A stretch of DNA of 64,000 nt from Planococcus citri (Eukaryota; Arthropoda; Insecta; Hemiptera; Pseudococcidae), in contig NC_088679.1 of assembly GCF_950023065.1 (NCBI RefSeq), positions 49,104,001 through 49,168,000 on the forward strand. Reading direction: 5' to 3'. Below are positions 25,501 to 37,301 of this stretch, piece by piece. Positions within the stretch are counted from its first letter, which is position 1. Each line of letters opens with the position of its first letter. Both the position numbers and the translations under genes were made by a program. The notes beneath the pieces were generated by a model that searched no databases, had not been told where the DNA came from, and worked only from the letters and a program-made list of their open reading frames with translations.

Positions 25501-28500
25501 TCATAAAATGACCATATCTACATATTTTAATTATTCATTGATTGCAGACCTTTGAATGCTCACTACACTCTTGCCCCTTTGGAATTTCGTTACCTATACT
25601 GCAGATTTTTTTCTTCAAAAATTATTGCAACGACAGAGCGAAGTTCAAAATCAGACCAAATGGTAAAGAATGAAAAGTAAGTTCTCCCATCCAAATTTTT
25701 CAAAATTGGATTCTGTTCAGCTGTTCTTAAAGAATATCATCAGGAGAATCATTTTTAAAAATCATCGCAGGTTGTAAATTTTGAGCGATTTTGTTCATTT
25801 TATGCGAATCAGAAAATGTCCGAAATAAGCTCCATTAGGTACCTACCCTGATTTCAGGATTTCAGATCCCTTTCTTTTTTACAAAAAAAAAAAAAAAAAA
25901 AAAAAACAGGGAAAATGGAATGTAGTAAAATTATTTTTACTAAAAAACACTCTCCAGCATTGATAAATAAGTCAGTGATGTTGAATTTGTTTCTTATCAA
26001 TCAAATAAAATGTATTTTACGTAAATATCAAATCATGGTCTAAAATGTTTCATGTATTAGCATTTAGCATTTTATTCAATAGCAAACTGAGAGTCCAAAA
26101 TAAAGACGAAAATCTCGATTATTAGGTATTTATTAGTTTTTTGATTTTTTTTGGCAAAAGAGAGTAGGGCTAGTAAAACAACGGAATATTTTTTTCTCTC
26201 GTCGAGAGCCACTTTATGATAATTTTGAGTCATTTTCTTTGTCAACGAAATGTTTGGCTAGGTTGATTCTGTAGGTAACGTTTTTACCGAACTTTAATAC
26301 GTGACATTTTAAAAAATCGCGTAAATGCAGTTGACAGTATTTTATTTTGTTGCATATGTTTTAAAACAAAGCAGCATTTTTCAAGATATAGGCCATAGCC
26401 GTAGGGTAATATTATAAAAACTATACATTTAAAACCAAAAAATACCATAATCGCTCCCTCCTCTCTCCAAAAAAAGGTACGTGAGTATTATAAGAAAATT
26501 ATTAGAAAATGAGAGAGGGAACTCCCAAAATCTTATGAAACGTTTTAAAAATTGATAAATGTAAAACAAACTGAAAAATAGTGTTTCCTTCATTTGCAAA
26601 AATGAAATGAAAATCACGTGATTAGTGCCTATTTTTTAAAATAATGTTAGTCTGAGGCTGATCATGAATTTGATTTCAATTTTTAATTTTTTTCTTTTTT
26701 TTTGTGCTTTAGAAACACAAACATTTTAAAAATACCTGACTTGACTAACATAGACATCTGCTAAAATGTTTGCGATTACATTTTGTTGTTGTATCAAAGT
26801 GTTTTTAAAAAATGGTCTTTGCAGTTTTGTTTTTTTTAAATATTTTTTTAATACCTGATGTTTAATTTTTCTGAATTGAAAATAATATCATAAGATGCTC
26901 TTACACTGAACGAAAGAAAACGGCTTTCCTTGTATGTAAGACTTTCACCCAAACGCCGAGCTGCCGAGGAAATCTCGGTGACCCGCAATTATGGACCAAT
27001 TTATCGGAAATGGCTTGTGTTTTGTGAGCTTTGATGTTCAGAGTTTTTTTGTCGCAACTCAATTTCAGCTGAAATTGACCCTTTGAAGTGCAAAATATCG
27101 ATGGACTGACTAAATTTAGACACTATTGGATCCGATACAGGCCAAGTGTGCGCAATGTGGCCATTAAAATGGCTAATGTAGACGAAAAATATTTTAAACT
27201 TTTCAAAAATCAAACCAAATATGTAGTACGTAGTATAGGTACCTTGTTCTTCCTACAGAACATCATAGCCTATAAAGGATCATCTATAAGAAATCCCTTG
27301 GCCTGATTTATGTACCTATACTCGCATTCCTACAAAATTAAATATGTAGATTTAATTAATTAATATTACCTACCAATAAATGAGTATTGATTACCTACCT
27401 ATACCTAAACTAAGTTAAATAAATAATAATGTTTCTTGAATTTAAAATTTTGTTTCACGCATATCCTCGATTCAACATTTCAAAACACCTTCCTAATAGT
27501 TTGTGATAGGTATTCTCATTTCGACGCAGTCTTGTTTTTCCTGATCTCGTCCTTTTCTTCCGAATGACTTGCAGCTCAAAAGTATATCCTTGTTCAAAAT
27601 GTGGGCACTGTTTTAATCATCAGAGAATTCGTGGCATTTTTCGATTCTTTATTGGAAATTCGTGATCAATGACGCGTTAACCCTGTCTCAGATGGCGATA
27701 GTTTATTTTTGACAAATCGGCAGATATTGAAATTTTTTTCGAATTTCAACAAGTCATAACTCATAATTAAGCGGCGAGATGTTATTATTAATCTTAGCTT
27801 ACTCAGAGGGGTACCATTACCAATTATCTAATTCTGTTGCAATAGGTACCTATCAAAGGCTTGAAATAAGTATCATTTTACTCGTACTTGATTCATTGTT
27901 TAGTTTCAGATAATTAGGCCGTGAAATTCGAGCATGTGGCTACCTCTTCACTTATCAATCTATCTATAATATATTTATGAATTAGATATCGTACTGAGCA
28001 AGATGTCAAATGAAACTTCTGAAAGTTTTTTGGCTACAATTTCATTAAATTTGATACAAATTTCTAGGTGCCTATATAAAAATATCGTTGTTTTGGCTTA
28101 AAATTTTGTTGAATTTATTTTTAAATCAAACTTTGGTAGGTAGGTAGGTAGGTAGGTGGGAAGGTAAGTTAGTACGTACCAGAGAAGGTACATACGAGTA
28201 AAAGAAAAAAACAGTACCGAAACTGTAAAATGATAATAAAATAATCATCGGTGAAATTAGAAAATAAAAACCGCCATATTTAAAACGTGAAAAAAACAGG
28301 GATTGACTGAGTTGAGTCAGCAAAGGTTCCCTTGATAAAGTCAATTGGGCGTGCCTCTCCCCCGAATATAACAATATTATTGGGGGAGAAATCTATTCCT
28401 TGGTAAAAACGCAGGAAATGGCACACGTATATAACTTCAGAGTGCACTCAAGCGTGCTTTTTATTATTTCGTTTTTTCGTTTGAAACGGCACAGCAATGG

Positions 28501-29982
28501 CTACCCCAAAGAAATACTTCCCTTACTTTTTTTCGACAGTAAGAAAAAAAACAAGGAAGGGTGCTTCATTAAAATGTTAACACCGATATGGACTAATGAA
28601 TGCGAGGGTTACAATGTTTGAAGAAAATTAATAAAATCTTTTAGCCACAAATTATGGTTGTATTTTCCGCTTTGCAATAATTAATTAAGTCGTAAGAATA
28701 TTTACTGCCCATAAAATGAACTTAATTAGCACACTTTTATCTACTGTCGTATATTAGGAAAGCTTCGCTTCATTTTGTCTCTCGACAACGTCATATTGCG
28801 CTATTCGGTCTTCGGTCCATAAGTATTTTTGTGAGTACGAATTTATTTCAAAATTATGACAAATTTTGAAATAATTATCCACTTGTATGTAGTACCTATA
28901 TTTATCAAAATTTCGAATTTTTTCAACGAAGATTTATAGATTGAAAAATTGTGTTGTCTTTTCATTTTATAATTTAAGATAGGTATAAGTAAATAAAGCT
29001 TTTAGGATAGGTACGTTTACGAGTATTCAACCGATTCGTCTTCTCTAATGTTTAGTTACCTACTGAGTTTTCCCCCTAATGTTTGTTTTTATTCAAGTCT
29101 CTGGAATTTTTTACTTTTAGAACTGCCGTAGGTATTATTATCATGATGTAAAACCTATGATTATCTATCATAGCATTAAAAATTGCTCAGCGTAAGGTTT
29201 TTCATGTTCGAAGTAGGTACTCTGTTATCCTACTAAACCACCATGATCGTAGAGAAAGCGTTATATTTACTCTTCTGTGCAAACTTTTTTCTGTTACAGG
29301 GAAAAAAGGTAAACAAAAATCGAGTGAGTATGCCTAGCGTGGCATTTCCAAGTTCAAATAATGGTATAAGGTTACGTATTTTTTCAATAGATCGTCTTGA
29401 AAACTACCTACCTATCGCATGAATTCATATCCTTAAAATGTAGTACCTAAGCACTTTTTTTAAAATCTGGATTCGTGTAAGTATATAAAAGCGAACGTTA
29501 GAAACCACGACCCTCATCATTTTGACGATGATATTCGGGTCTCTAGCCAAATTCACAACGCATCACTGTATATTTTTCCTAAATTTTAAAGATCCCTTTC
29601 AAAAACAGTTCGATTTACTCGCAATAAAAAGTGGATTCCACAGAAAGATCGTTATATCATGTAATTGACTTTTAACAAACTTGATCTTCAAATTTCAATC
29701 ATTATTTAAAGACTTCATCATAGCACTGTTATCGCAACAACAATAATTTGTAACTTATTCATAGTTGGTAAAAACCTCCTGCCCATCAAATAAGTGAATA
29801 GAAATACAAGTACACAGATGTTCTTCTCGTATATCCAATCTGACAAATCATAATTATAATTAATTAATGTATACGTATTTTTAATACAAAAATCATCATT
29901 ACAATAATTACAGCACATTTTTCCACTGCAGGTGGGTGAATAATCGAAATTCTTCAATGATCTCAGAAATATTAGATTGTAC
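22589..29982. other. Non-coding stretch, no gene seen
   Basis: More than 7 kb of AT-rich DNA. It holds a decayed copy of the 2.5-kb repeat near 22700, a 24-base A run at 25883-25906 and a GGTA microsatellite at 28135-28158. None of the short frames has convincing coding character. Confidence 0.5.
28135..28158. repeat. GGTA microsatellite
   Basis: Six tandem copies of GGTA. This is the longest pure run of the tetranucleotide that recurs throughout the window as GTAGGTA or TACCTAC. Confidence 0.95.
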
Positions 29983-32337
29983 TCATTCAACGACCATGGA
30001 TTCAATACCTGCATTTATTTTATATATTTTTTTCATTAGAAGAGATAATTTTGGAATTCTGTTTTTACATTAGAAACTCACCACTAATTTCTAGATCTTC
30101 TTCATGGAACATGTACTCGTCTTGTAATTCTCTTAAATACTGCATTGATCTTTTTTCATCGACAAATAAACTATACACTTTCTTGATATCTTCTATGCTC
30201 ACCTAAAAAACAAAAACAGAAGGAATCTCGTTGAACATCAGTAGTGAACATCCAGAGAAAAGTATCACATATCAATATTTTTAGTAGTAGTTAACCTCAG
30301 TTGCTTTTCTTTTTCGTGATACTAAACTGGCTGTGGTAATGAGTTGAATAGCATATCGTAACGAAGATTCTTTAGCAATTTTAGTCAACACTTCTAAAGC
30401 ATCACGATGTATATCACAGTCTTCTTCTTCTGATCTGCAACAATGAAATTGAAATTACTCAACGGCGCTTTTCAAAGTAAGTAATAAACGTCAAACAATA
30501 ACTTTTTCAGTACATATTCTCTTGGTTAAACTGAATATCTATTGAACTGTTGAATTATTTAAATGGTGAAATGTACCATCTGCGAAAAAATTCAACGAAT
30601 TCTCGGATTTACCTTATTTTTAAAATTTCTGTCAAATCGTCATTTTCATAATGACTGGTTTGAATGATAACCATACGATCTAATAAATCACAAGGAATTC
30701 CGTGCGGTGACATATAATTTGTTCCACGAATACGCGTCACTCCACGATTGGTAGCAACAATGACGATGGGTGCCATTTCATCTTCCAAGGCGCGATTCAA
30801 GAACGAAAAACATTCGATATCCAACATATGAACCTAGGAAATAATTTCATTAGAATTCGAGTAGGAAAGCACACATAATTCCATCAATAACAAAATTACC
30901 TCATCTATGAAAAGGACACCTGGGATAAATTCTGCTTTTCCTTCTTCTCTCCATTCACTTACTTTGAAATTAATTTGTTCGCGAACTTCTGATTTTATTT
31001 CACCGGTATCACCTATTTCATAAAATTATTCGATCATTTTGCTATCTTGTTGAAGAGGGAGAGAGAAGGGTGAATAGAAACACGTACCAGAAAATAAGGC
31101 TAAAAAGCCGTGGGTACGAGAATTAATAACATCAATTTCATGCAATGTGACAGTATGTACTACTTCTTTTCGTTTTTGTAATTCGCCTTCTGGACACTGA
31201 ACAAATCTGTAGAACGAAATTTAAAAAGTGATGTTTACTCAACTTTAAATGAAAAGTTGATAGAATAAATAAATGAGGAAAAACGAAAGAAACCTCGTTT
31301 GTGGACCAGCAGCATCATAATCTCGAGCTCTTGTGAAAGATCGTCCAATTCTAGTTATTTTACCCGTTGCTTTGTCTATGGTAATGACATCGCCAGCTTG
31401 AACCTTTATAAAACAAAACCATGATTTGAAATAATGATTTTCAATTTCCGTTTTTAAGAATTAGTTGAATAAGAATAAATAAGAGTGTAATTACCCTTTC
31501 TTTCATCAGCGCTTCGATCATTTTGTTTCCTAAATCGTAAATAGTTTCCATGTCGGTTGATTTCAAAGTCAGTTTGCCAATTTTTGTACCAACGCCGGTA
31601 GCCGGTCTTTCCACTTGAATTTCAACCACTTCTCCTTCAATTATTTCAGATTCTTCTCTGTAAATTTGCCAGAATTGATAGTTTGCAATACTTAGGCATG
31701 TAATACACAATGTAAATCATACTTTATTCGAACACCGATTGATTTTCTTAAAGCTTGCGTAAGAGCTTCAGTTTTACTCATTTCTAAACTGTATACTTCC
31801 GCTCCTGACATACTGGTGAATGGTGTATCCGGTCCTAACGCTTGCGATAATCCCATAGCTATAGCAGTTTTACCTAAGAATACACCATAAACTGATAATT
31901 TAAACCACTCGAGCAACTTTAAAGATATCAGACTAGAATTTACCTGTGCCGGGTGGTCCTGCTAGTAAAACTGAACGGCCTGCGATTTTACCTTCTTTGA
32001 TCATTCCTAGAACCACGCCAGCAGCTTTTCGAGCTTTCAGCTGTCCTACCATTCCTTGAGATATCTACCGGAGCAAAGAATTACTTTGTTATCAAAGAGT
32101 ATTCACACAATACAGTTTCCTGAATGAATTCCAAGCTCACCTTACGAGGTTCAAAACTTTCATCTAATCCCAAACCCCGAATGTGGGAATGTGCTCCAAT
32201 ACGCTCCACCCGAGCGATATCTTTCACTTCCGATATTTTTACACCGGCCGTACTCTGTAAAAGCATACATTTATGGTAAATTATTGATCAAGAATGAAGT
32301 TATCATTTTGTTTACTATGAAATTTACGAACCGCCAT
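29983..32337 (-). CDS. RUVBL2: RuvB-like 2 (reptin) AAA+ ATPase, about 12 exons
   Basis: This is the reptin/RUVBL2 subunit, which forms a hexameric ring with RUVBL1 in INO80, SWR1/TIP60 and R2TP complexes. The exons I read on the minus strand are 32337-32332, 32254-32141, 32064-31944, 31873-31723, 31657-31495, 31403-31294, 31206-31088, 31012-30900, 30833-30613, 30434-30296, 30202-30082 and 30008-29983. All introns are GT-AG and all phases close, giving 467 residues (human is 463). Walker A GPPGTGKT is at residues 76-83, Walker B DEVH at 298-301, sensor 1 ATNR at 326-329 and sensor 2 Arg at 399. The N-terminal block RVERIGAHSHIRGLGL is diagnostic for RUVBL2 rather than RUVBL1. Both ends are less certain. 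The first donor (GCG|GTTCGT) is weak, so translation might instead start at ATG 32266. If the last intron is retained, the protein ends at TAA 30065-30067 with 464 residues, and an AATAAA lies about 50 bases beyond. Confidence 0.95.
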
Positions 32338-32904
32338 AATTTTCACTCAAACGAAGCTTCAGGAAACACAATAAATTATAGCAGGACTGGAATTAAATGA
32401 TTCAGATTCCGACGAGTACAAGTAAATTAATTTTCTGTTGCCAAGGGAATCGATAGAAATAATTCAATTTTTCAAAAGTTTACCGCATTTTTATTTTCGC
32501 GTGCTGTTGTTTTCAGATTTTTATTTTTTGTTTTTGAAAAACTTAAAACTTTTTTGAGTTTTTAGATCAGTAGCGAGGCACAGTACCAATCTCTATGAAT
32601 CGTGTCGTTCAATATTTGTACGCTCAAAGTGACTCTTCCGTTTGCGCAAGCTTTTTTGAATTTTTTGTTTCCCGCCATTACACCATTAGTGCCCTACACC
32701 GATCGGCGATCGGCGATCGGCAATCACGCTCACGCCATCCCCATCATACAAAATACAAAAATTAAAAATAATAAGAACTAAAAAGGATTTGATCGAAATT
32801 GAAATGAGTGAATTATTAAACTCAAGTATATTATTATATTATTATACGAGATTACGAGTATTACATTTTTTCATTTTTTGTGATTGCAATTTGCTGTGAA
32901 AGAA
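32338..32904. promoter_or_regulatory. Upstream region of RUVBL2, possible shared promoter
   Basis: This is the spacer between the RUVBL2 start and the candidate divergent exon. It is relatively GC-rich at about 32560-32750 and contains three tandem GATCGGC units (32701-32721). I see no convincing TATA box. The promoter role is inferred from position only. Confidence 0.3.
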
Positions 32905-33092
32905 ATGTTTCAGAATGGTTGCTTTGCTTCGAGTTTGATTTACCAAAGTTGGAACTTGGATGGAGGTCAGCTGCGAAAACTGAAAATAAAAAGCACATTG
33001 ATCAAGATTCAAAAACAGAACTTTTCAGAGTTTCAAAATTTCAATATTCATTATTCAAACTTCAAAGACGAACTTCAACGATACTTTAACAG
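32905..33092 (+). CDS. Candidate first coding exon of a gene divergent from RUVBL2
   Basis: ATG 32905 opens a 63-codon frame ending exactly at a strong donor (AACAG|GTAAGTTG, donor at 33093). It lies about 570 bases upstream of the RUVBL2 start on the opposite strand, where a divergent gene sharing the promoter region would be expected. Its base composition is less AT-rich than its surroundings. The predicted peptide is rich in Gln, Asn, Phe and Lys, with no motif I recognise. A second overlapping frame on the same strand is also open, which weakens the case. No second exon was identified. Confidence 0.27.
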
Positions 33093-33188
33093 GTAAGTTG
33101 ATGTGGTATACTGGTATATAGAATTAGAAAAATACTAAATTAATAGTAAATAAGTACCTATATACCTATTTAATTCGTATGTTGTATG

Positions 33189-33411
33189 TGAGGAGCTTGG
33201 TGACAAAGTTAGACAAACGCCACGGAGGGCGCATACGGAAAGGGACCTAACGACCAAAAAAAAAAAAAAAAAAGTTCTCCGAAATTGTTGTAGGAACTCT
33301 GTAAAGGGTTCCTACAACAATTTCGGAGAACTTTTTTTTTTTTTGGTCGTTAGGTCCCTTTCCGTATGCGCCCTCCGTGGCGTTTGTCTAACTTTGTCAC
33401 CAAGCTCCTCA
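33189..33411. mobile_element. Near-perfect 223-base foldback palindrome
   Basis: The arms at 33189-33297 and 33308-33411 are identical apart from the length of one A/T run (18 against 13), with a 10-base spacer. The ends read TGAGGAGCTTGG. The flanks TGTATG (left) and TGTATA (right) could be an imperfect 6-base target duplication. The near absence of substitutions between the arms suggests recent insertion or arm homogenisation. There is no coding capacity. Confidence 0.9.
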
Positions 33412-34612
33412 TGTATATTCAATCAAATGATATTAATATTCATTTAAACGGATGTATTATTATTACTTTGTATTTTACGTATGTTATTCTGTTTTGCGTT
33501 AGTTTCATAATAATGCGATGCATCACTTATCACATGTCTGATGTCACAGTCTCGCAGCTTTCCGGATGAAAAAAGAATTTCGAAAACGAAAATGGGTGGG
33601 TAGAGAGTAGTAGATGCCTTCAATAAATTTGGATTAGAAAAAAAATCGATAGTAAATAATAATTGCAACTTGCAAGGGATTATTGAAAATAATAAATATT
33701 AAATTGTGGTTTGTTGATGCCATGATCCATAATTCCATGAAGGCTGAATTAAAATGTGCCGAACTACGATTGACGGAATAAAATTAGTAGGTACCTACCT
33801 ACAAACCTTGAAATCTACCTGTCTGAATACATATGTACCTATTATCAAGTGAACAGGACCTAAATATTATTATATTTCATGCTCTGGAGTGAGTTTCTAG
33901 TTTTCTTTTTACTTTCTCAAAGCGCCAAATTATGTTTGGTTTTTTATCACTTAAAAAGAATGGAATATGGATTTTATGATTTTTATGGGCTAAAAATACA
34001 TACAGCGGAAACGGAAACTACCTGAATTTGGAACTTTTCTTCATATTTTGATCAAGGAAAGCATCGAAAGAAAAATAAAATGTCCGTATGGATTTACACA
34101 ATTATTTATTCGAGACGAAATAATTATACAATATTACGTACCTAGTGTGATGTACGATGTACATACGTTGCCGTCCTATTATTTCCTTGAATGAATTTTG
34201 ATGACAATTCTTTCAATGCGATTGTTTGTTATAATCAATTTTCAATTTTTCATCACAGTTGTGTCACTAATTCGTTGTTTAAAGATTATTGTTTCGTACA
34301 TAACTATGCAGCGATGCTTAAAAATCGCAATCGATTGTAATCGGTGTATCATTTGTAATTTTGTTTCAGTTTGTGATACTTGAAATTAATATCTTCTTCA
34401 CGTTCCCTATTTTAATCAGTTAAGTACTGAATAAATTGGAGGGGAAAAAACAGCTTGAAAGTTACTGAAATATTTTGGATTATGGCCCAGAAATAGAAAA
34501 GTTAAAAGTTAAAACCCGCATACGGCATACGGCATATGTAATGTAATTAATGTTCAGTGTCCGCACCGTCCTCTACTATTCACACCAAATGAAAAATCAG
34601 CATTTTTGATCT
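33412..34612. other. Non-coding stretch between two mobile elements
   Basis: AT-rich sequence. Short frames on both strands lack coding character. Any continuation of the candidate exon at 32905 would have to lie here or beyond, and none was recognised. Confidence 0.45.
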
Positions 34613-34620
34613 GCCATCGG

Positions 34621-35126
34621 CAGTGATGGCAGCGTTCGCGTTCGTGAACGCCAAGTTCGCGAACGTGAACGCGAACGCGAACGGAACGCGTTCTTTTTTG
34701 AAAGAACGCGAACGTGAACGCGTTCTTTTCAAAAGAACGCGAACGCGAACGGCGTTTGTTTTGATTGAACGCAAATTTCAAAGTTTGAAACATTTTTCAG
34801 GCAAATTTTGCATTTTGAGCCATTTTCATTGAAAAAAAGTGGTAAAGTATAGAATTTTTACCCCTTTTTAGTTATTTTTCAATAAAAATGCAAAAATTGC
34901 GTTTAGAATAGGCCTACGATGTCACTGTTACTAGTGTTACTTGCTGCAATTCATTAATCATTGTCTCCCGAATCATGCATTTGCGTTCTCGTTCGCGAAC
35001 GACATACGTTCACGATCGCGTTCGCGAACGCGTTCTTTTTAAATGAACGTGAACGCGAACGCCGTTCATTTCAAATGAACGCGAACGCGAACGCCGTTCA
35101 AATTTTTGCGAACGCTGCCATCACTG
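34621..35126. mobile_element. Non-autonomous hAT element with GAACGC arrays
   Basis: The terminal inverted repeats are CAGTGATGGCAGCGTTCGC (exact at both ends), and a perfect 8-base duplication GCCATCGG flanks the element (34613-34620 and 35127-35134). CAGTG ends with an 8-base duplication define the hAT superfamily. Just inside each end lies a cluster of GAACGC/GAACGTGAACGC repeats, in a position typical of subterminal transposase-binding sites. The Arg/Ser-rich frames on both strands are translations of this repeat, not genes. Confidence 0.93.
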
Positions 35127-35297
35127 GCCATCGGCCATCTCCATTTGCCGACCTGCCGATAGGTCACCGTCACTCCTCTGGCATATTGACCATTTTTAAT
35201 CTCAGATCTCAAAGCTGTTTTTATACCTTTTGGGAATTTGGGTTGGGCTCGTCATTTTTGCCATAATCAATTAATTGAAGCAGAAGTAATAAATCAT

Positions 35298-35555
35298 CGT
35301 CGGCCTAAGTGCAATTCCTTGTAAGTGCCACATGTAAATAGATACTTGTGTAAGAAGCGCTTAATCGCCTGTAGCGCTTTCTATTGGGTAAAAACCTTCA
35401 ATTCTTGGGTAGGTACTGTGTTTTGGTGTGGACAACACTACCTACCTTTGAGTTGAAGGTTTTGTCCCATAGAAAGCGATACATGCGATGAGGCGCTTCT
35501 TACACAAGTCTCTATTTACATGTGGCACTTCCAAGGAATTGCACTTAGGCCGACG
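35298..35555. mobile_element. 258-base foldback MITE
   Basis: The two arms of about 105 bases start CGTCGGCCTAAGTGCAATTC and are inverted copies with roughly ten differences. They surround a short centre containing TAGGTACTGTG and CACTACCTACC. The divergence between the arms is greater than in the 33.2-kb palindrome, so this copy looks older. Confidence 0.88.
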
Positions 35556-36410
35556 AATTATCATTCAATATTTTTGATTTTGTATTTGTTCAAATTCAAA
35601 ATAAATATTTAATATTTAAAAAAAATGAAAAATTAGGACGGCCTGACGGCCAGGCACTGCGTCTGCTGCTGCCGGAAGACTAAAAAATTGATTTGTTGAC
35701 ATTTTATTTTTCAAGGACGTTTTTGTTTTTACTGATAAGAAAAATCAAAAAATTGAAAAAATTTCAACTTGCGATCATCAATCAATCTCATTTTTTGAAA
35801 GTGAATTCACATGAAATAAAATTATTAGTGAATTATATTTGATCAACGTTGCTGAAACAAGCTTGGCACGATCTCGCTAGTCACATTTTGGTTTCATCTT
35901 CCTCTGCCACTTTGGGTAAGTCTTCTTGTACTTCTATAGTTGTTCATAACTTGTACGCAATACTTGAAACCGGTTGATTACAAATTACCATAGCAATAAA
36001 TGATCAGCTCAGTTTGTATGAATTTTATTCTTCACTTTAACATTCGAACATTGTTTTTTGTTGAAATCATTACAGAAATAAATAATGTTGTTCGAAGCGA
36101 ATGATTGGAAAAGAAAAATGGTAACGCCGTTACAAACAACTTGATGTTGAAACAAAATTATTCAAGGATTTACAGTCTTAAAATAAAAATGAAAACGTAC
36201 TAAACTAAAGGATTTTCATTTAAAACGCCTAAATTAGGTAAAAGGTATAAATTTGTAGTGACTAGTATGAAAAAAAGAACGTCTTGTCATCGCATCAGTA
36301 CACAATAATATGTTGTAGCCGTAGGTACATATCATTTTAAAAACAATAATTTACGTTCATTTTGAGTGCGATGACGAAACGCGCTTACCCAAATATACAA
36401 CACAAAATTA
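35556..36410. other. 3' flank of the leucokinin gene
   Basis: AT-rich sequence downstream of the kinin stop codon. It contains the likely 3' UTR and a minus-strand AATAAA at 36024-36029. No other gene was seen. Confidence 0.5.
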
Positions 36411-37301
36411 TCAGTTTTGTTTTAAACTTCGTTTACCTCCCCATTGAAAAAACGATCCCGCTCTTCTGCTCAGATTATCTGGGCTGTGTAGCGTACTGAC
36501 GGTAAACATTTTCTTATAAAAAGATCCTTTTTTTTGTTCAGGTTGTCTGCGGGACCACTCGATGAATTCTTTAAATAATTCTTGTAAATTCAATTCATCA
36601 GTCAAGCACAGCTTTTTATCCGATGCTCGTTTCTTTCTGCTATTAGTGGTATCGTTTTCGTCCTTTGAACTGACTTCGCGTTTCATAATATTATGTTCGT
36701 AATTATCTTCTAACCTATCATTAAATTCATTTTCTGGGATACTTCTTTTTCCACCCCAATTGAAAAATTTCTGCGTTCGTTTACCTCCCCAACTTGAGAA
36801 CGAAGGTTCTCTTTTGGCAGCCGAATCGTCTGGCGTTAATGGAACTCGTTTACCGCCCCAGCTCGAAAACATATTCGGTGGCGTTCTTTTACTATCGTAA
36901 TTGAACGGTTTTCTCGATCTGATTTTTCCTACTTTACCGTTATTCCAATTATTATTCATTATCTTATTCAATTGTCCTTTCCAACCCGCTGAAAAAGGAT
37001 ACTGAGGTACGTCTTTACTTGTACTCTCGTACGATGCGAAACGTGGACTTATATGATTATGTGGTGGGCGATATTGTCCCAAATTAGTCGTGCTATCTTC
37101 TGAAAGTTGTCGCAGTACATCGTTTACCATATTTTGTTGTCTGTAATTTTCCAGCCATTCGCAATGCAGTGTGCTTTGTTCGTTGCATAAATTAATTATA
37201 TCTTGGATGGTTGATTCCGCCTGGGCAAACGTTCCATCAATGTTTATCACAATTCCCAACACTAATATCCAATGTATGATTTTTGAAAGGAATACTTTCA
37301 T
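36411..37301 (-). CDS. Lk: Leucokinin (kinin) neuropeptide precursor
   Basis: This 296-residue preprohormone would release insect kinins, which act through the leucokinin receptor on Malpighian tubule secretion, gut contraction and feeding. Residues 1-26 form a signal peptide (hydrophobic core about 8-20, likely cut after FA). Four peptides end in WGG-KR and would be processed to WG-amide: TPPNMFSSWG (140-149), EPSFSSWG (165-172), TQKFFNWG (176-183) and AGSFFQWG (281-288). The first two fit the canonical FX1X2WG-amide. The last two have Asn or Gln at X2, where Ser, Pro or Ala is usual. Kinins 1 to 3 are clustered, and the fourth follows a spacer of about 95 residues with several dibasic sites. 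Residues 103-109 (FSAGWKG) may be a decayed kinin. The ATG lies one base after a pyrimidine-tract CAG acceptor (about 37303), so a 5' UTR exon must lie at higher coordinates. A candidate AATAAA is at 36024-36029. Confidence 0.93.
   Translation of the reverse strand: MKVFLSKIIHWILVLGIVINIDGTFAQAESTIQDIINLCNEQSTLHCEWLENYRQQNMVNDVLRQLSEDSTTNLGQYRPPHNHISPRFASYESTSKDVPQYPFSAGWKGQLNKIMNNNWNNGKVGKIRSRKPFNYDSKRTPPNMFSSWGGKRVPLTPDDSAAKREPSFSSWGGKRTQKFFNWGGKRSIPENEFNDRLEDNYEHNIMKREVSSKDENDTTNSRKKRASDKKLCLTDELNLQELFKEFIEWSRRQPEQKKGSFYKKMFTVSTLHSPDNLSRRAGSFFQWGGKRSLKQN

Noticed and set aside
29718..30014. Separate 98-residue gene
   Set aside because: It overlaps the likely terminal exon of RUVBL2 in another frame and has noise-like composition.
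34554..35266. Arg/Ser-rich overlapping frames on both strands
   Set aside because: They are translations of the GAACGC repeat in the hAT MITE.
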